Below, piece after piece: positions 33,444-43,135 of a stretch of 59,152 nt of DNA. The notes beneath the pieces are model-generated. The model did not search any database. It was given only the letters and a program-made list of their open reading frames with translations, and was not told where the DNA came from. Each line of letters starts with the position of its first letter. Within the stretch, counting starts at the first letter, position 1. The stretch is from contig NZ_QEAS01000008.1 of assembly GCF_003130405.1 (NCBI RefSeq), positions 217,082 through 276,233 on the forward strand. Direction: 5' to 3'. The position numbers and the translations under genes were made by a program. This DNA is from Pararcticibacter amylolyticus (lineage in GTDB: Bacteria; Bacteroidota; Bacteroidia; Sphingobacteriales; Sphingobacteriaceae).

Positions 33444-33948
33444 AGCAAAAGGACGACCGTTGAGGAGTTTATCAAATTTTCACTCAGTGTGCAGAATCGC
33501 AGGAAGGCGAGGGGCAGGGCTTGCCTTCGAAAATAACCTTGCTGTAATTTTCTCAGCAAACAGGATTCATTATTCCCATGGGGCTGTAACTGAAAGAAAT
33601 AATAGGCCTGATTTTATTTTTCGAGGAATCAAATATTATAATGATCCTCACTTTAACACGTCGTTGCTCACAATGCTGGGTTTAAAGACAACTGCAAAAG
33701 ACAGATGGAGGCAGGTGTTGTCAGAAGCAGCGAAAATTCCCCATAAGCATTTAATCACTCTTGAACCGGCAATCAGCCGGAACCAGACTGAGGAGATGCG
33801 GGTCAACCACCTTCAACTCGTAATTCCCTCGCCCTTATATTCCACAGATACTTCTGAACAGCAAAAGCAGCTGATTTCACTGAAGGATTTTATAACAATT
33901 GTTGACGGCAAGCAAAAGCAGTATAGTGACACTACGTTGTTGTTTTAA
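33444..33948 (+). pseudogene. EcoRII C-terminal-like restriction endonuclease, fragment
   Basis: Before a frameshift near 33510 the frame reads TVEEFIKFSLSVQNRRKARG. After it comes AGLAFENNLAVIF, then ERNNRPDFIFRGIKYYND, LTMLGLKTTAKDRWRQVLSE, HLITLEPAISRNQTEEMRVN and LQLVIPSPL. This is the catalytic C-terminal domain of EcoRII-type nucleases, with the PD-(D/E)XK residues in PDFIF and the KTTAKDRW segment. Intact enzymes have an N-terminal effector domain and a paired cytosine methyltransferase; neither is visible. The ORF from 33460 starts out of frame, so the gene is dead. Confidence 0.75.
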
Positions 33949-34006
33949 GTCGTGAAATATCCAAAGAAATTTTGTCATTTCTCAGGGGAACCATGGGGAG
34001 CATGTA

Positions 34007-34314
34007 CTAACGTGTGTGGAAAAGATAGTGACATCGCAGGATATTTTTAGGGGTTATGTCAACTATCGAACCATCCGGCGACCGCCACACCGCATGATAT
34101 TCTGCTTCGAGCATGAAAGGATGCTGCCATAACTGCCAGCGTACGATCATCTTCCCGCCATCGCGGAATATTTTAGCGGCTACATTGTCGAAGCATTCAT
34201 TACGTGTAGTACCACCTTCGGGAACTACAGCAATGGACACGGGATTCCCTGTTGGCTTTAATCTAGCTAAAAGGACAGGTACATTTTCATTTGTGATTGC
34301 GGGACAGTAACCAT
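34007..34314 (-). pseudogene. Fragment of a conserved unknown protein
   Basis: Open from about 34314 without a good start (the first GTG is at 34240). The sequence reads DDGYCPAITNENVPVLLARL, then IAVVPEGGTTRNECFDNVAA, then EAEYHAVWRSPDGSIVDITP. The P-E-G-G-x-x-x-N-E-C-F-x-N-V and E-A-E-x-H-A-V-W-x-x-P-D-G-x-x-x-D-x-T-P motifs look highly conserved and recall proteins I have seen annotated only as hypothetical, sometimes with SEC-C zinc motifs. The 5' end is cut by the Gabija-like operon end. Function unknown. Confidence 0.45.
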
Positions 34315-34321
34315 CGTCATA

Positions 34322-35443
34322 TTAGCTAGGAGTGTATTTGGTGAATGATGAATATTCGGTTTTATCATTAAAATCAAAAATTACAGCGACGCTGCTTCTA
34401 GCCCTGGTCAAAGCCACATAGAATTTCGATCGGCTCGTTGGCGCAAGAACAGTGCTACGGCTCTTCAACCAGTCGAGTATGGGTTGGGTCGGATAGATCA
34501 ACACTCGCTCGAATGACAGCCCCTTGGACTCTCCGAAATTCATGACCTCGTACTGTTGATCGACAGCCTGGGTAACCTTATCCCGCAGTTGTATCGGTCG
34601 GTATTTGGCTAGATATCCGGCTACATCGGCCGGCCGTATAAAAAATAAGCCATCATGCCCGGTAACCGTAAAGTTGCCAGAACTTGTTGGCTTAAAATCG
34701 GGAAAAAGGGAATTGGAAAGATCGCAGATAGCTTTAATACAGCGATGGTTGACCATTAAAGAAGTGTCATCTGTCGTTAGACCTAAAGAATGGTCTTCAA
34801 AAAAATGTACGATCTCTGACTTTTTAAATTGTTTATTTTTAGCAGCGTTGGCGGTCGAATAAGTGCCTTGACGAGGGTCGCCGACCAGCAATATCTCTGC
34901 CTTGCAATTGAATAATAGCTTTAAGAATTCCAGATCGTAACCAGCCAGGTCCTGTACCTCATCTATGAAAATATTCGTGTAGATATTTGTAAGCCGCTCG
35001 ATCACTGCGCCATCGGAACGTTCGTTACAACGCACCACGAACTTGGCTAATTTATCAGAGTAGACCTTCATCCCGGGAGTAAAGTAATGTCGTTCGAACT
35101 CCTTTTCACTGAAATAGATGGGTTTGCCAAAACGGTCTTCACCTTTTTTACCGGACTGCCCGCTTACCAATAACAAACCATTGATCCGTTTCTCTAGCAA
35201 ACAGCCCTGAAAAGGGCGTACCCCATGCTGCAATAAAAAACTGAACCAGGTTTGAACAGTGATATTAGGCGGGATACAATGATTGAGTTCTACGATCTTA
35301 TTTCGTATCTCCTGCTCATTGGCTTCTGTGAACGTCGTAATGAGCACCCGTTTACCTTTAACTTTAAGCGCTTCCTTGACCAGGTGTGTTGTTTTGCCTG
35401 AACCTGCCGCCGCTACGATCAAATTATTTGTCCCGGTTGTCAT
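34322..35443 (-). CDS. UvrD/PcrA-like helicase, GajB-like
   Basis: A 373-residue superfamily 1 helicase-type protein. Walker A AAAGSGKTT at residues 11-19, motif II IFIDEVQDL, motif III LLVGDPRQGTYST, and motif VI YVALTRARSSVAVIF are all present. It starts inside the stop of the OLD nuclease gene (ATGA overlap). An OLD-family nuclease followed by a UvrD-like helicase is the layout of Gabija anti-phage systems, where GajB senses DNA termini or nucleotides and activates GajA. It is shorter than the known GajB of about 490 residues, mainly in the 1B/2B subdomains, so a sister system is also possible. Confidence 0.8.
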   Translation of the reverse strand: MTTGTNNLIVAAAGSGKTTHLVKEALKVKGKRVLITTFTEANEQEIRNKIVELNHCIPPNITVQTWFSFLLQHGVRPFQGCLLEKRINGLLLVSGQSGKKGEDRFGKPIYFSEKEFERHYFTPGMKVYSDKLAKFVVRCNERSDGAVIERLTNIYTNIFIDEVQDLAGYDLEFLKLLFNCKAEILLVGDPRQGTYSTANAAKNKQFKKSEIVHFFEDHSLGLTTDDTSLMVNHRCIKAICDLSNSLFPDFKPTSSGNFTVTGHDGLFFIRPADVAGYLAKYRPIQLRDKVTQAVDQQYEVMNFGESKGLSFERVLIYPTQPILDWLKSRSTVLAPTSRSKFYVALTRARSSVAVIFDFNDKTEYSSFTKYTPS

Positions 35444-37083
35444 TGGATCGCTTCTAAAATATAGTCGGGCAATTCGATTTCTTCATTGCTGTTAAAGACC
35501 TTTAAAGCACAATCGGTCTTGTTCGCTTTCATGTAGCGGTGCAAATCTTCGATATCGGTATAGCTGGTACCTAAAACGGTATTCATTTTTGCCAGATTGT
35601 TGCTTGCGACGATCCTGGGTTCAAGTGTATTAAAATTAAACGGTTTTGCATCTGAAGTCCCCCGCCTTGTGTCAACCGTTTTGTCATAATATATCTTGAT
35701 GTTTGCCTTTTCGTTGGGGCCTAAATAGTCTTCATACTTCTTTTCCAGAGCTGTAATATCACCGTCGTTATCGGTAATCACAACTACCGGTTTTCCTACT
35801 TTTTCGGCGATCTCCAGGAAGCGTAAGAAAGAGGTACCGACCGAAATGACATCAATTCCTTTTTCAATAGGAAGCTTACCATTATGCTTTTCCCGGAAAG
35901 CACGCTGCACCACTAACTCATCAGAATCGCCTTCTACCAGGATGGCCTTCTTACATAAGATCAAACGCAAGGTGTCATAACCGGCCAGTTTTCGGAAAAA
36001 ATCCTGGGTCTTCGGATTAAGGTCGTTCAACCTAGCCGCCTTTTGGTTGTTTAATAATATCAGATGCTCCAACCCCAACTTATTCGCTACAAAACTGCTG
36101 TGGGTTGAAATGAGCAATTGTTTTTCAGATTGTTCAGTTTGAATATCATCGATCAGTTGGTTTAGTTTGGAATAGGACAAATGATTCTCCGGTTCTTCCA
36201 GTAAGATCATATTGGCCTGTTTGGCTTTATTATGCCCCAGGGCTAATTTGGTTTTGATGATACACTGCTCTCCCTTACCTATGTAATGAAAAGGCACATC
36301 ATCCAAATAGGTCATCAGGCTGCTTTCCCAGGCATTTTTGGAGGAAAGCTCGACCGAAAGTTCGATCTGTTTTTCAGTGATCTTAGCCGCTTTCCTGATC
36401 TTTTCATTAATTGTTTGAATAGCAGACTGAGCCATAAAATATTCTTTCATCTGCCGGTGCGACTGAGAAATCTTGACGATCTCTTCATCGTCCAAAAACT
36501 CTTTGATGATACGTGAGACGTAAATGTCTGACCCGTTTTGATACCTATTGCTCGCAGAATCTATCAAGGCAGATTTAATAGGTATCGTCCGAGGGGTAAT
36601 ACTTTCATCCCTAGCAAAAGATGACCAGTGCACTTCGTAGTATTCAACAGGCAAGGTTTTAATTCCACCTGCCTGCACCAACTTTTCATATTCGTCTTGG
36701 TATTTATCATTGAACTGGATCTTAAGCGATACGCCGGCCTGTTTTGCACGTTCTCTATTCCCATTGCCTTCAAATTCAGCGATGTCGTCACCAGCCATGA
36801 CCACTTCGATAAGAATATGCGGTAACAAGGCATTTTTACCTTTTGCCTCCAGCTCTGTGATATAGGTGGTAATTACTTCGCTGTTAAAAATATACTGCGT
36901 GAGTTCATTCTTTAGATAACGCCCATGCAATAAGCCAGTCAATGCCAAATGTATGGCCTCTAATATGGTAGATTTTCCGGCTTCGTTATTGCCGACCAAA
37001 ATATTTATCCCTTGGTTCAGCGGTAGCTTAAACAGGCCTTTAAAACATTTAAAATTCTCGATAATAACTTTTTGTATATGCAT
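35440..37083 (-). CDS. OLD-family ATP-dependent nuclease, GajA-like
   Basis: I chose the Met at 37083 (MHIQKVIIENFKCF, 547 residues), because the 14 residues upstream are not part of the conserved ABC-type first strand. The N-terminal ATPase has Walker A GNNEAGKST (residues 31-39) and MILLEEPENHLSYSKLNQLI (signature and Walker B). The C-terminal TOPRIM nuclease has AILVEGDSDELVVQRAFREK and VVVITDNDGDITALEKKYED. This is a class-2 OLD protein, which in Gabija nicks phage DNA when nucleotides are depleted. It is the first gene of a two-gene operon with the UvrD-like helicase. Confidence 0.87.
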   Translation of the reverse strand: MHIQKVIIENFKCFKGLFKLPLNQGINILVGNNEAGKSTILEAIHLALTGLLHGRYLKNELTQYIFNSEVITTYITELEAKGKNALLPHILIEVVMAGDDIAEFEGNGNRERAKQAGVSLKIQFNDKYQDEYEKLVQAGGIKTLPVEYYEVHWSSFARDESITPRTIPIKSALIDSASNRYQNGSDIYVSRIIKEFLDDEEIVKISQSHRQMKEYFMAQSAIQTINEKIRKAAKITEKQIELSVELSSKNAWESSLMTYLDDVPFHYIGKGEQCIIKTKLALGHNKAKQANMILLEEPENHLSYSKLNQLIDDIQTEQSEKQLLISTHSSFVANKLGLEHLILLNNQKAARLNDLNPKTQDFFRKLAGYDTLRLILCKKAILVEGDSDELVVQRAFREKHNGKLPIEKGIDVISVGTSFLRFLEIAEKVGKPVVVITDNDGDITALEKKYEDYLGPNEKANIKIYYDKTVDTRRGTSDAKPFNFNTLEPRIVASNNLAKMNTVLGTSYTDIEDLHRYMKANKTDCALKVFNSNEEIELPDYILEAIQ

Positions 37084-37624
37084 GGTGATCGGTTCAATAA
37101 GTAAAAGTAGGAAATAATATTCCATCTTTTATCTAGCCTTTTTGATCACCAGATCCGCTTTAGAAGATCTAACAAATGCCGCTCGAGCACCATTCCGACA
37201 ATATCGTTCAGGCATTGAAAACGGACTAAGCGTCCATCCATTCATCGATTTAACAAGAAGTGACAATGTTTAAATGAGCATTAAGACCCTGAAATAATCG
37301 GGTAACCGCTAATCGATAGAAGCAGACTGAAAATATGGTAAACTTTTACTGTTCCACCGTATGAGGATCTTAAACTTTTAATTCCTGCTCTTCAAAGATG
37401 GAAGTGATGATCGTGGCATAATCTTCTTTGGCGATCTTTCTTGTTAAAGTATCTTTGACGATCTTGTGAATGATTGGTACTTGGGGGCAAAACAATAATT
37501 TTATTTTGATGCCCCGTCTCTTAAATGCACATTCCATATCCGAGCTATACACAGGGATAATTCAAATACGAAAAATTTTCTTCTGATGCTATATTGTTTT
37601 AAATTGTTGATAGATTAGCATTGT
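37084..37624. other. Intergenic region between Gabija-like and YobI-like genes
   Basis: The 540 bases hold one minus-strand ORF of 60 residues (37370-37552), starting MYSSDMECAFKRRGIKIKLL and ending HKIVKDTLTRKIAKEDYATI ... EEQELKV. It looks protein-like and could be a small regulator of the Gabija-like operon, or the tail of a lost gene. The rest shows no gene. The promoters of both divergent large genes must lie here; I see no clear consensus element. Confidence 0.4.
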
Positions 37625-40600
37625 ATGATTAAATTTATTCGCTATTGTCTGGCGTATTTTAAAAAGGCATCCCCTCAACCAGTTAGCCAAATCGATTCTC
37701 TTGCACCTAAAATCTTAACAAAGCCAGAAGATCTGAAAAAGGTCCAGCCATATTTAGATGCGCTTAAAAATGCTATTACCGATTCTGAAATTACAAATAT
37801 TGCGCTTACTGGTGGCTATGGCTCAGGTAAAAGTACAATTATCAGGACCTTCCAGAGTCAATTTCCCCAATACTATTATTTGAATCTGTCTTTAGCTTCC
37901 TTCAAGGATATTAAGGATGAAAAAAATGGGTCAGGGGAGAACAGTGGTAAGAATCTGGAGCGACAACTTGAAGTAAGTATCCTGCAACAGATTTTTTATC
38001 ATGTACGGCCCTCTGACATACCGGATTCAAGGTTCAAACGCATTGTTAATTTAACCACAGCAAAAATTTGGCTTTATGCAGCGTCTCTAGTCTTATGGGT
38101 CGCCAGTTCGCTCGTCCTGTTTCAATTAAAATACGTAAACAAATTGGATCCACAGAACTGGGATACTGAGAAAGAATTTGACTTTTTTGCGCCAATTCCA
38201 TTCATTATATTTTTCACTGGCGTTGGCCTATTTGCCAAATCAATAATAAGGCTTTTTAGTAATTCAAAGATCAGCAAGTTCACGATCAAGGGAGAGCTTG
38301 AACTGGGTGACAAAATCGACAAGTCAGTTTTTAACGAGCATCTGGAGGAGATTATTTACTTCTTCGAAAGAACAACGTATAACGTTGTAGTTATCGAGGA
38401 TCTTGACCGCTTTGAAACCACTGACATTTTTACCAAACTTCGTGAGATTAATATACTTTTAAATAGTTCCATATCGGTTGCCAGAGAGATCAATTTTGTG
38501 TACGCTATCAAAGATGAGATGTTCACCGATAAAAGTGAACGTGTAAAGTTCTTTGAATATATCATTCCGGTTATACCATTTATAAATCCCTCAAATGCAG
38601 GTGAACAGATGGCTCGTTTGATCGGAAATTCATCGCTAGAAGGGGTATTATCGAAGGAATTTACCGAAGATGTAGTCACTTTCATTGATGACATAGATAT
38701 GAGGCTGCTTACAAACATATTTCATGAGTATCAATTGTACCGGTCAAATATAAATGATGATGAGTTGAATCAGGATGAGCTTTTTGCTATGATAACCTAT
38801 AAAAACTTGTTTCCAGACGATTTCGGTGAACTTCATAAACGTAAGGGAAAGCTTTATAGCTTTATCGCAGGCAAGGATAGATATATAGAAGGATTAAAAT
38901 CGGCACACAATAAAAAGATCAACGAAATAGCAAGGAAAATTTCAAATATTGAGAAAGAACAGATTAACGATCTTCATGAGCTACGCAAGATCTATCTTTT
39001 AGAATACTTCAATCAGATCCCAGATGCCGTTGCCTTTATTATTGATGGCCAGCAGAGAAAGATCAGCGATCTTATTGATGAAGAAATATTTGATAAATTG
39101 AGAGCCACTACCAATGTAAATTATCAATTTTATTCTAGTCGCTACTACAGCAACGAATATTATCTTACCAGCACCAATATTGATCTCCCGTTTAGCAAAA
39201 TAGAAGCTGCTGTCAGTCAGTATTTTACTTATGACGAGCGAGTTGAGTTCATTAATGGCAGGGTTGATAACGTACAAAAATTGCTTAAAACTGACATCCA
39301 GAAGTTAAAGGCTGAAATCATAGAAATGGATTCATGGAATCTTAAGAAAATATTTGAATTGGTCAGCATCGATCCATATCTGGAAAGCTTTTCTGATAAT
39401 TATCTCATTCGCAACCTACTTCTGAACGGTTATCTGAATGAAAACTATAGTGATTATATATCACTTTTTCATGCAGTAAACTTGACAAAAGAAGATAATA
39501 CGTTTCTACGGTACCTTAAAAGCGGTATCAGCGCTCCATTCGAGTATAAGCTTACCCGGTTGGAAAACCTCTTTAAGAGAATTTCCCTTAAATATTTCAG
39601 CCGTCTGGCCGTATTGAACTTCGACCTAATGGATCACATGGCAGAAAATTACAGCTCCTGCAAAGAGGCATACAATTCAGTTATCAAACAGCTCTGTTCA
39701 GTATCAGATAAGAAAACTTCATTTATCGATACATATCTTGACAAACGTCGAAATCATTCTGCGCTTTTCATTAATAGGCTTTGTAAAGAGTGGAATGCGT
39801 TTTGGGATGAGGTTGTCCACAAAGGAAATTTCACAACGGATAGAAAGAATGAGTACCTTTTATTGATTTTAGAGCATGCAGATGTGCCTGATATTGTTGA
39901 ATTAGGTACAACTATTAAATCGTATATCGAAAAACATGAACGTATCATAGAATTGCTGAATCACATAGATATAGAAAAGGCTAAAGATATATTGACATCG
40001 TTGAACGTAAAAATAGAATCCCTATCTATGCCTTCTGCACAGTCCCATGAGATATTTGATCATATCTATATTAATACTTTTTACAAGATAACTGCCAATA
40101 ACATCGCTACCATTCTTACCTTTAAGAATCCCGATATCGATGAACAGCAACTTAAAAAGGCCAATTATACGACGGTATTTAGTTCCGGCTGCACGACACT
40201 TACTTCCTATCTTGAATCACATTTAGAAAACTATGTGAAGGGAGTTGTATTGAGGTCTGGAAATAATGAAGAGGCAGAGTCGTCTCTTATAGCAATGCTT
40301 AACCATGAACAGATTACAGAAGGTACGAAAATAGCGCTAATAAGCTCACAATCAACAATACTTTGCCATTTAAGCGATATTGAAAACCAACCAATCCGAG
40401 CAGCACTGATCCAAGGCAACAAAATAAAAGTAAACTGGGAGAACCTGCTGGTTTATTTCGAGCAATTAGATACTAAAGAACTGGATGGTACCCTGGTCAA
40501 TTTTCTTAATCAATCTGAGGCTTTTGAGCCACTTTCAGAGCAAAATATGACAGTAATCACATCTTATGATAAGAATACCGTCAAATCGTTTTTTGTAAAG

Positions 40601-41314
40601 ATTTTGTATTGTAACGAATTATCATATGAGGCATACACCTCCTTAATCAAGAGCTATCCTGTGAGGTGGATCGAGCTATCTTTCGAACACTTGGAAAAGG
40701 ACAAAGTCAAACACCTCGTTGAGAATAACATTTTAAGTTTTGAAGTTGGCAATTACAATAATTTGCGTAGCAAATTCGGCGCAGAAAATTATCACATAAT
40801 GTTTATTGAAAAAAATCGCCTCGATTTTTTCGAGAAAGTCAACGACATAGAAATTGAAAGCAACGAGCTATCCAAACTTTTGCAATCCACAAGCTTTTCC
40901 TTTGAAGAGAAATTAAAACTTATCGAATATGTAAAAGATACAGATGAAAATTTGATTATTGAAAATATCACTATAGCAAGGCAGGTATGCCATATCTTAT
41001 CAAAATCGGCATATATAGAAATATCCTCTTCACTGATGGAATGTCTATTTAAGAGTTCTTCTTCAGTAGAGGATAGGATCCGGCTACTTAATATGCATAA
41101 CAGCAAATGTTCTGATACCGAATTTGAGGAACTTGTTTCTAAATTAGGTGACGATTACAAAGATTTGTTTAAAAAGAAGCATAAGCCAACATTTTCAATA
41201 ACAGAATACAACAGGGACCTTTTCAATACCTTAAAAGACCGTAGGATGATAAAAAGCTTTGATAAAGATTGGAAGGATGAAGGTAAATATCGGGTAATAG
41301 CCAATTACCAGTGA
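37625..41314 (+). CDS. YobI-like P-loop NTPase, membrane-anchored
   Basis: A 1229-residue protein. Walker A GGYGSGKST lies at residues 63-71 and Walker B VVVIEDLDRFE at about 254-264, followed by an arginine/sensor region (NFVYAIKDEMF). Two membrane spans (about 148-168 and 189-208) interrupt the NTPase domain, as in KAP and YobI-type STAND-like ATPases. The following 900 residues are long helical repeats of Ile/Leu-rich segments, likely a sensor. Such large NTPases are found in defence islands. The gene is AT-rich compared with the SusC loci, which suggests foreign origin. Its neighbour is the Gabija-like pair. It is complete. Confidence 0.78.
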   Translation: MIKFIRYCLAYFKKASPQPVSQIDSLAPKILTKPEDLKKVQPYLDALKNAITDSEITNIALTGGYGSGKSTIIRTFQSQFPQYYYLNLSLASFKDIKDEKNGSGENSGKNLERQLEVSILQQIFYHVRPSDIPDSRFKRIVNLTTAKIWLYAASLVLWVASSLVLFQLKYVNKLDPQNWDTEKEFDFFAPIPFIIFFTGVGLFAKSIIRLFSNSKISKFTIKGELELGDKIDKSVFNEHLEEIIYFFERTTYNVVVIEDLDRFETTDIFTKLREINILLNSSISVAREINFVYAIKDEMFTDKSERVKFFEYIIPVIPFINPSNAGEQMARLIGNSSLEGVLSKEFTEDVVTFIDDIDMRLLTNIFHEYQLYRSNINDDELNQDELFAMITYKNLFPDDFGELHKRKGKLYSFIAGKDRYIEGLKSAHNKKINEIARKISNIEKEQINDLHELRKIYLLEYFNQIPDAVAFIIDGQQRKISDLIDEEIFDKLRATTNVNYQFYSSRYYSNEYYLTSTNIDLPFSKIEAAVSQYFTYDERVEFINGRVDNVQKLLKTDIQKLKAEIIEMDSWNLKKIFELVSIDPYLESFSDNYLIRNLLLNGYLNENYSDYISLFHAVNLTKEDNTFLRYLKSGISAPFEYKLTRLENLFKRISLKYFSRLAVLNFDLMDHMAENYSSCKEAYNSVIKQLCSVSDKKTSFIDTYLDKRRNHSALFINRLCKEWNAFWDEVVHKGNFTTDRKNEYLLLILEHADVPDIVELGTTIKSYIEKHERIIELLNHIDIEKAKDILTSLNVKIESLSMPSAQSHEIFDHIYINTFYKITANNIATILTFKNPDIDEQQLKKANYTTVFSSGCTTLTSYLESHLENYVKGVVLRSGNNEEAESSLIAMLNHEQITEGTKIALISSQSTILCHLSDIENQPIRAALIQGNKIKVNWENLLVYFEQLDTKELDGTLVNFLNQSEAFEPLSEQNMTVITSYDKNTVKSFFVKILYCNELSYEAYTSLIKSYPVRWIELSFEHLEKDKVKHLVENNILSFEVGNYNNLRSKFGAENYHIMFIEKNRLDFFEKVNDIEIESNELSKLLQSTSFSFEEKLKLIEYVKDTDENLIIENITIARQVCHILSKSAYIEISSSLMECLFKSSSSVEDRIRLLNMHNSKCSDTEFEELVSKLGDDYKDLFKKKHKPTFSITEYNRDLFNTLKDRRMIKSFDKDWKDEGKYRVIANYQ

Positions 41315-41488
41315 TTTTTTAACAGTCTAAAGGGTACTTCTAATCTTCAGGCTAACTGCGGTAAAGAAAATAGTTTTATCTAGCGATTTTATAAATTATC
41401 AACACATATCGGTATCCGCCCGACTAACCCCATCTTGACCTTCAATTCTTAATAGTCTTACTTTGTCCGCACGATAAAGATAAAAGGA

Positions 41489-41764
41489 ATGGATCAAAGA
41501 GAAAGAATGAGGTCAGAGGTTGAGCGCTGGCGTCAAAGTGGATTATCACAAAAAGAGTTCTGCAAGGAGTTGGGAATGAAAGTAGGGACGTTTGCCTACT
41601 GGGTATCCCGAAGCAAAGAATCAGAAAAGAAGAAAGGATTTATACCGCTGGCTCCCCCTGCCGGATCGGTAGAGTTAATAGAAGTTAGTTACCCTAACGG
41701 AGTGCGCGTCAAAGTACCAGCCTTAGATCTGAAAGTCCTTTCTCAGCTCATCCATTTGTATTAA
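41489..41764 (+). CDS. IS66 TnpA-like protein
   Basis: This 91-residue helix-turn-helix protein begins RMRSEVERWRQSGLSQKEFC then KELGMKVGTFAYWVSRSKES, the standard start of IS66 accessory TnpA proteins, followed by the beta-rich ELIEVSYPNGVRVKVPA tail. It binds the element ends in intact IS66 copies. The open frame is undamaged, but the transposase downstream is not. Confidence 0.8.
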   Translation: MDQRERMRSEVERWRQSGLSQKEFCKELGMKVGTFAYWVSRSKESEKKKGFIPLAPPAGSVELIEVSYPNGVRVKVPALDLKVLSQLIHLY

Positions 41765-41814
41765 TGTTCAGCCTGTCAACAGGAAGAAATCAAAGAACAG
41801 ATCACCTATACCCG

Positions 41815-43050
41815 TAAAAAGTAGTCTTCACATAAAGGCCGTGCTGCCCTTCCTGCACACTTACCGGTAGAGAAATTGAGATCCACCCAGAGGGGGATCT
41901 AACGGATATGGTCTGCATCGGTAAAGAAGTAACCGAAGAACTGGAATGTGAGCCTGCCCGCTTCTTTATCCGCCGCTACATCCGTTATAAGTATACCGCT
42001 AAAAACGAAGAAGGAGTAAAAACCGGAGAGCTTCCCGAACGGGGATCGATAAAGGCATTCCGGGAGCAGGGCTGCTGGCCATGATCCTTACTGATAAATA
42101 CATGGATCATTTGCCGCTCTCCCGGCAAAAGCAGCGCTTTGCCCGGGAGAGCATCCCCATAGCCTCCTCTACCATTGAAGGCTGGGTCAAACAGGCACTG
42201 GAAAGACTGGAACCACTCTACCAGCAACTCAGGTTTGATATCAAAAAGGGTATTTACAGGTCGATGAGACCAGCATCAAGTATTGGAAAGCGATAAGAAA
42301 GGTGCTGCCCATATGGGCTGGTATTGGGTCTACCATAGTCCTTTAGATGGGTTGGTAATGATGGGCTATCAGCCTACCCGGGGTGCGGCAGCCACTACGG
42401 AGATGCTTAAAAGCTTTAAAGGATACCTCCAGAGTGACGGGTACGGCGTATACGAAAAGATAGGTCAGCGAGCCGAGGTAACACCGGTAGCCTGCTGGGC
42501 CCATGCCTGAAGGGAGTTTGAACGGGCACGGGATAATGATAAAACCAGGGCAACTAAAGCCCTCCATCTCATCCAACAACTGTATGCAGTAGAGCGAAAG
42601 GCAAAAGAGGAAGGACTCTGTGCCCAGCAGATCAAAGCGCTTCGCCTGGAAGAATCTCTTCCGGTGATCAATGAACTGGGAAAATGGATCTTTCATGAGG
42701 TAAAGAACACCTTGCCCAAAAGTCAGATCGGTAAAGCCATGCGCTATGCCATGGAGCGCTGGGATAAGTTAAGCGCCTATCTGCAGGACGGAAGCTTGTT
42801 AATTGACAATAACCAAATCGAGAATGCACTGAGGCCCATCTCTCTGGGTCGCAAGATCTACCTCTTTGCAGGAAGCCATGATGCAGCTGCCAGAGCAGGG
42901 ATGATCTATTCCTTTTTTGCTATTTGCAAAAAGCATGAGGTGAATCCGCTGCAGTGGTTGAAACACGCCCTGCAAAATATGATGACGATTAACCATAAGA
43001 ACATTCGAGACCTCTATCCGCAGAATTATAAGAAACTAATCGAGTCCTAA
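41815..43050 (+). pseudogene. IS66 TnpC transposase, several frameshifts and a stop
   Basis: In order, and in at least three frames: LPAHLPVEKLRSTQ-like start, DMVCIGKEVTEELECEPARF, AMILTDKYMDHLPLSRQKQR, SIPIASSTIEGWVKQALERL, then KGAAHMGWYWVYHSPLDGLV, LQSDGYGVYEKIG, CWAHA followed by TGA at 42508, and the final LIDNNQIENALRPISLGRKI then LFAGSHDAAARAGMIYSFFA. These are the zinc-finger, DDE and C-terminal parts of IS66 transposase. Breaks occur near 42040, 42290 and 42508. The deep part of the DDE domain is still readable, so decay is recent to moderate. Confidence 0.85.
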
Positions 43051-43084
43051 AAGACAGGGTTGGTCGGGCGGATACCTTATTATC

Positions 43085-43135
43085 CACTTAATTAATTATT
43101 ATTGTTCAACCAACAAGGGGAGGTACAATAATATG
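43085..43135 (+). repeat. Leader shared with the gene at 17.7 kb
   Basis: A gap-free match to 17690-17740, described there. Here it begins 9 bases after the right end of IS66, so the element probably inserted just upstream of a cassette, or carried part of its upstream region away. A GGGGAGG stretch lies 10 bases before the ATG and may be the ribosome binding site; the 17.7 kb copy has GGGTCGG at that place. Confidence 0.6.

Larger units (their letters stand above)
41411..43076 (+). mobile_element. Degenerate IS66-family element
   Basis: Terminal inverted repeats GGTATCCGCCCGACTAACCC (41411) and its mirror starting GGTATCCGCCCGACCAACCC (read from 43076 on the minus strand) differ at one of these 20 positions. 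Between them lie an intact TnpA-like gene, no recognisable TnpB, and a TnpC transposase with several frameshifts. The flanking 8-base sites are not identical, so no clear target duplication remains. The element cannot move by itself. Confidence 0.85.

Noticed and set aside
41403-43084. Target-site duplication for the IS66 element
   Set aside because: The 8 bases on the two sides (CACATATC and TTATTATC) do not match well enough to claim one.
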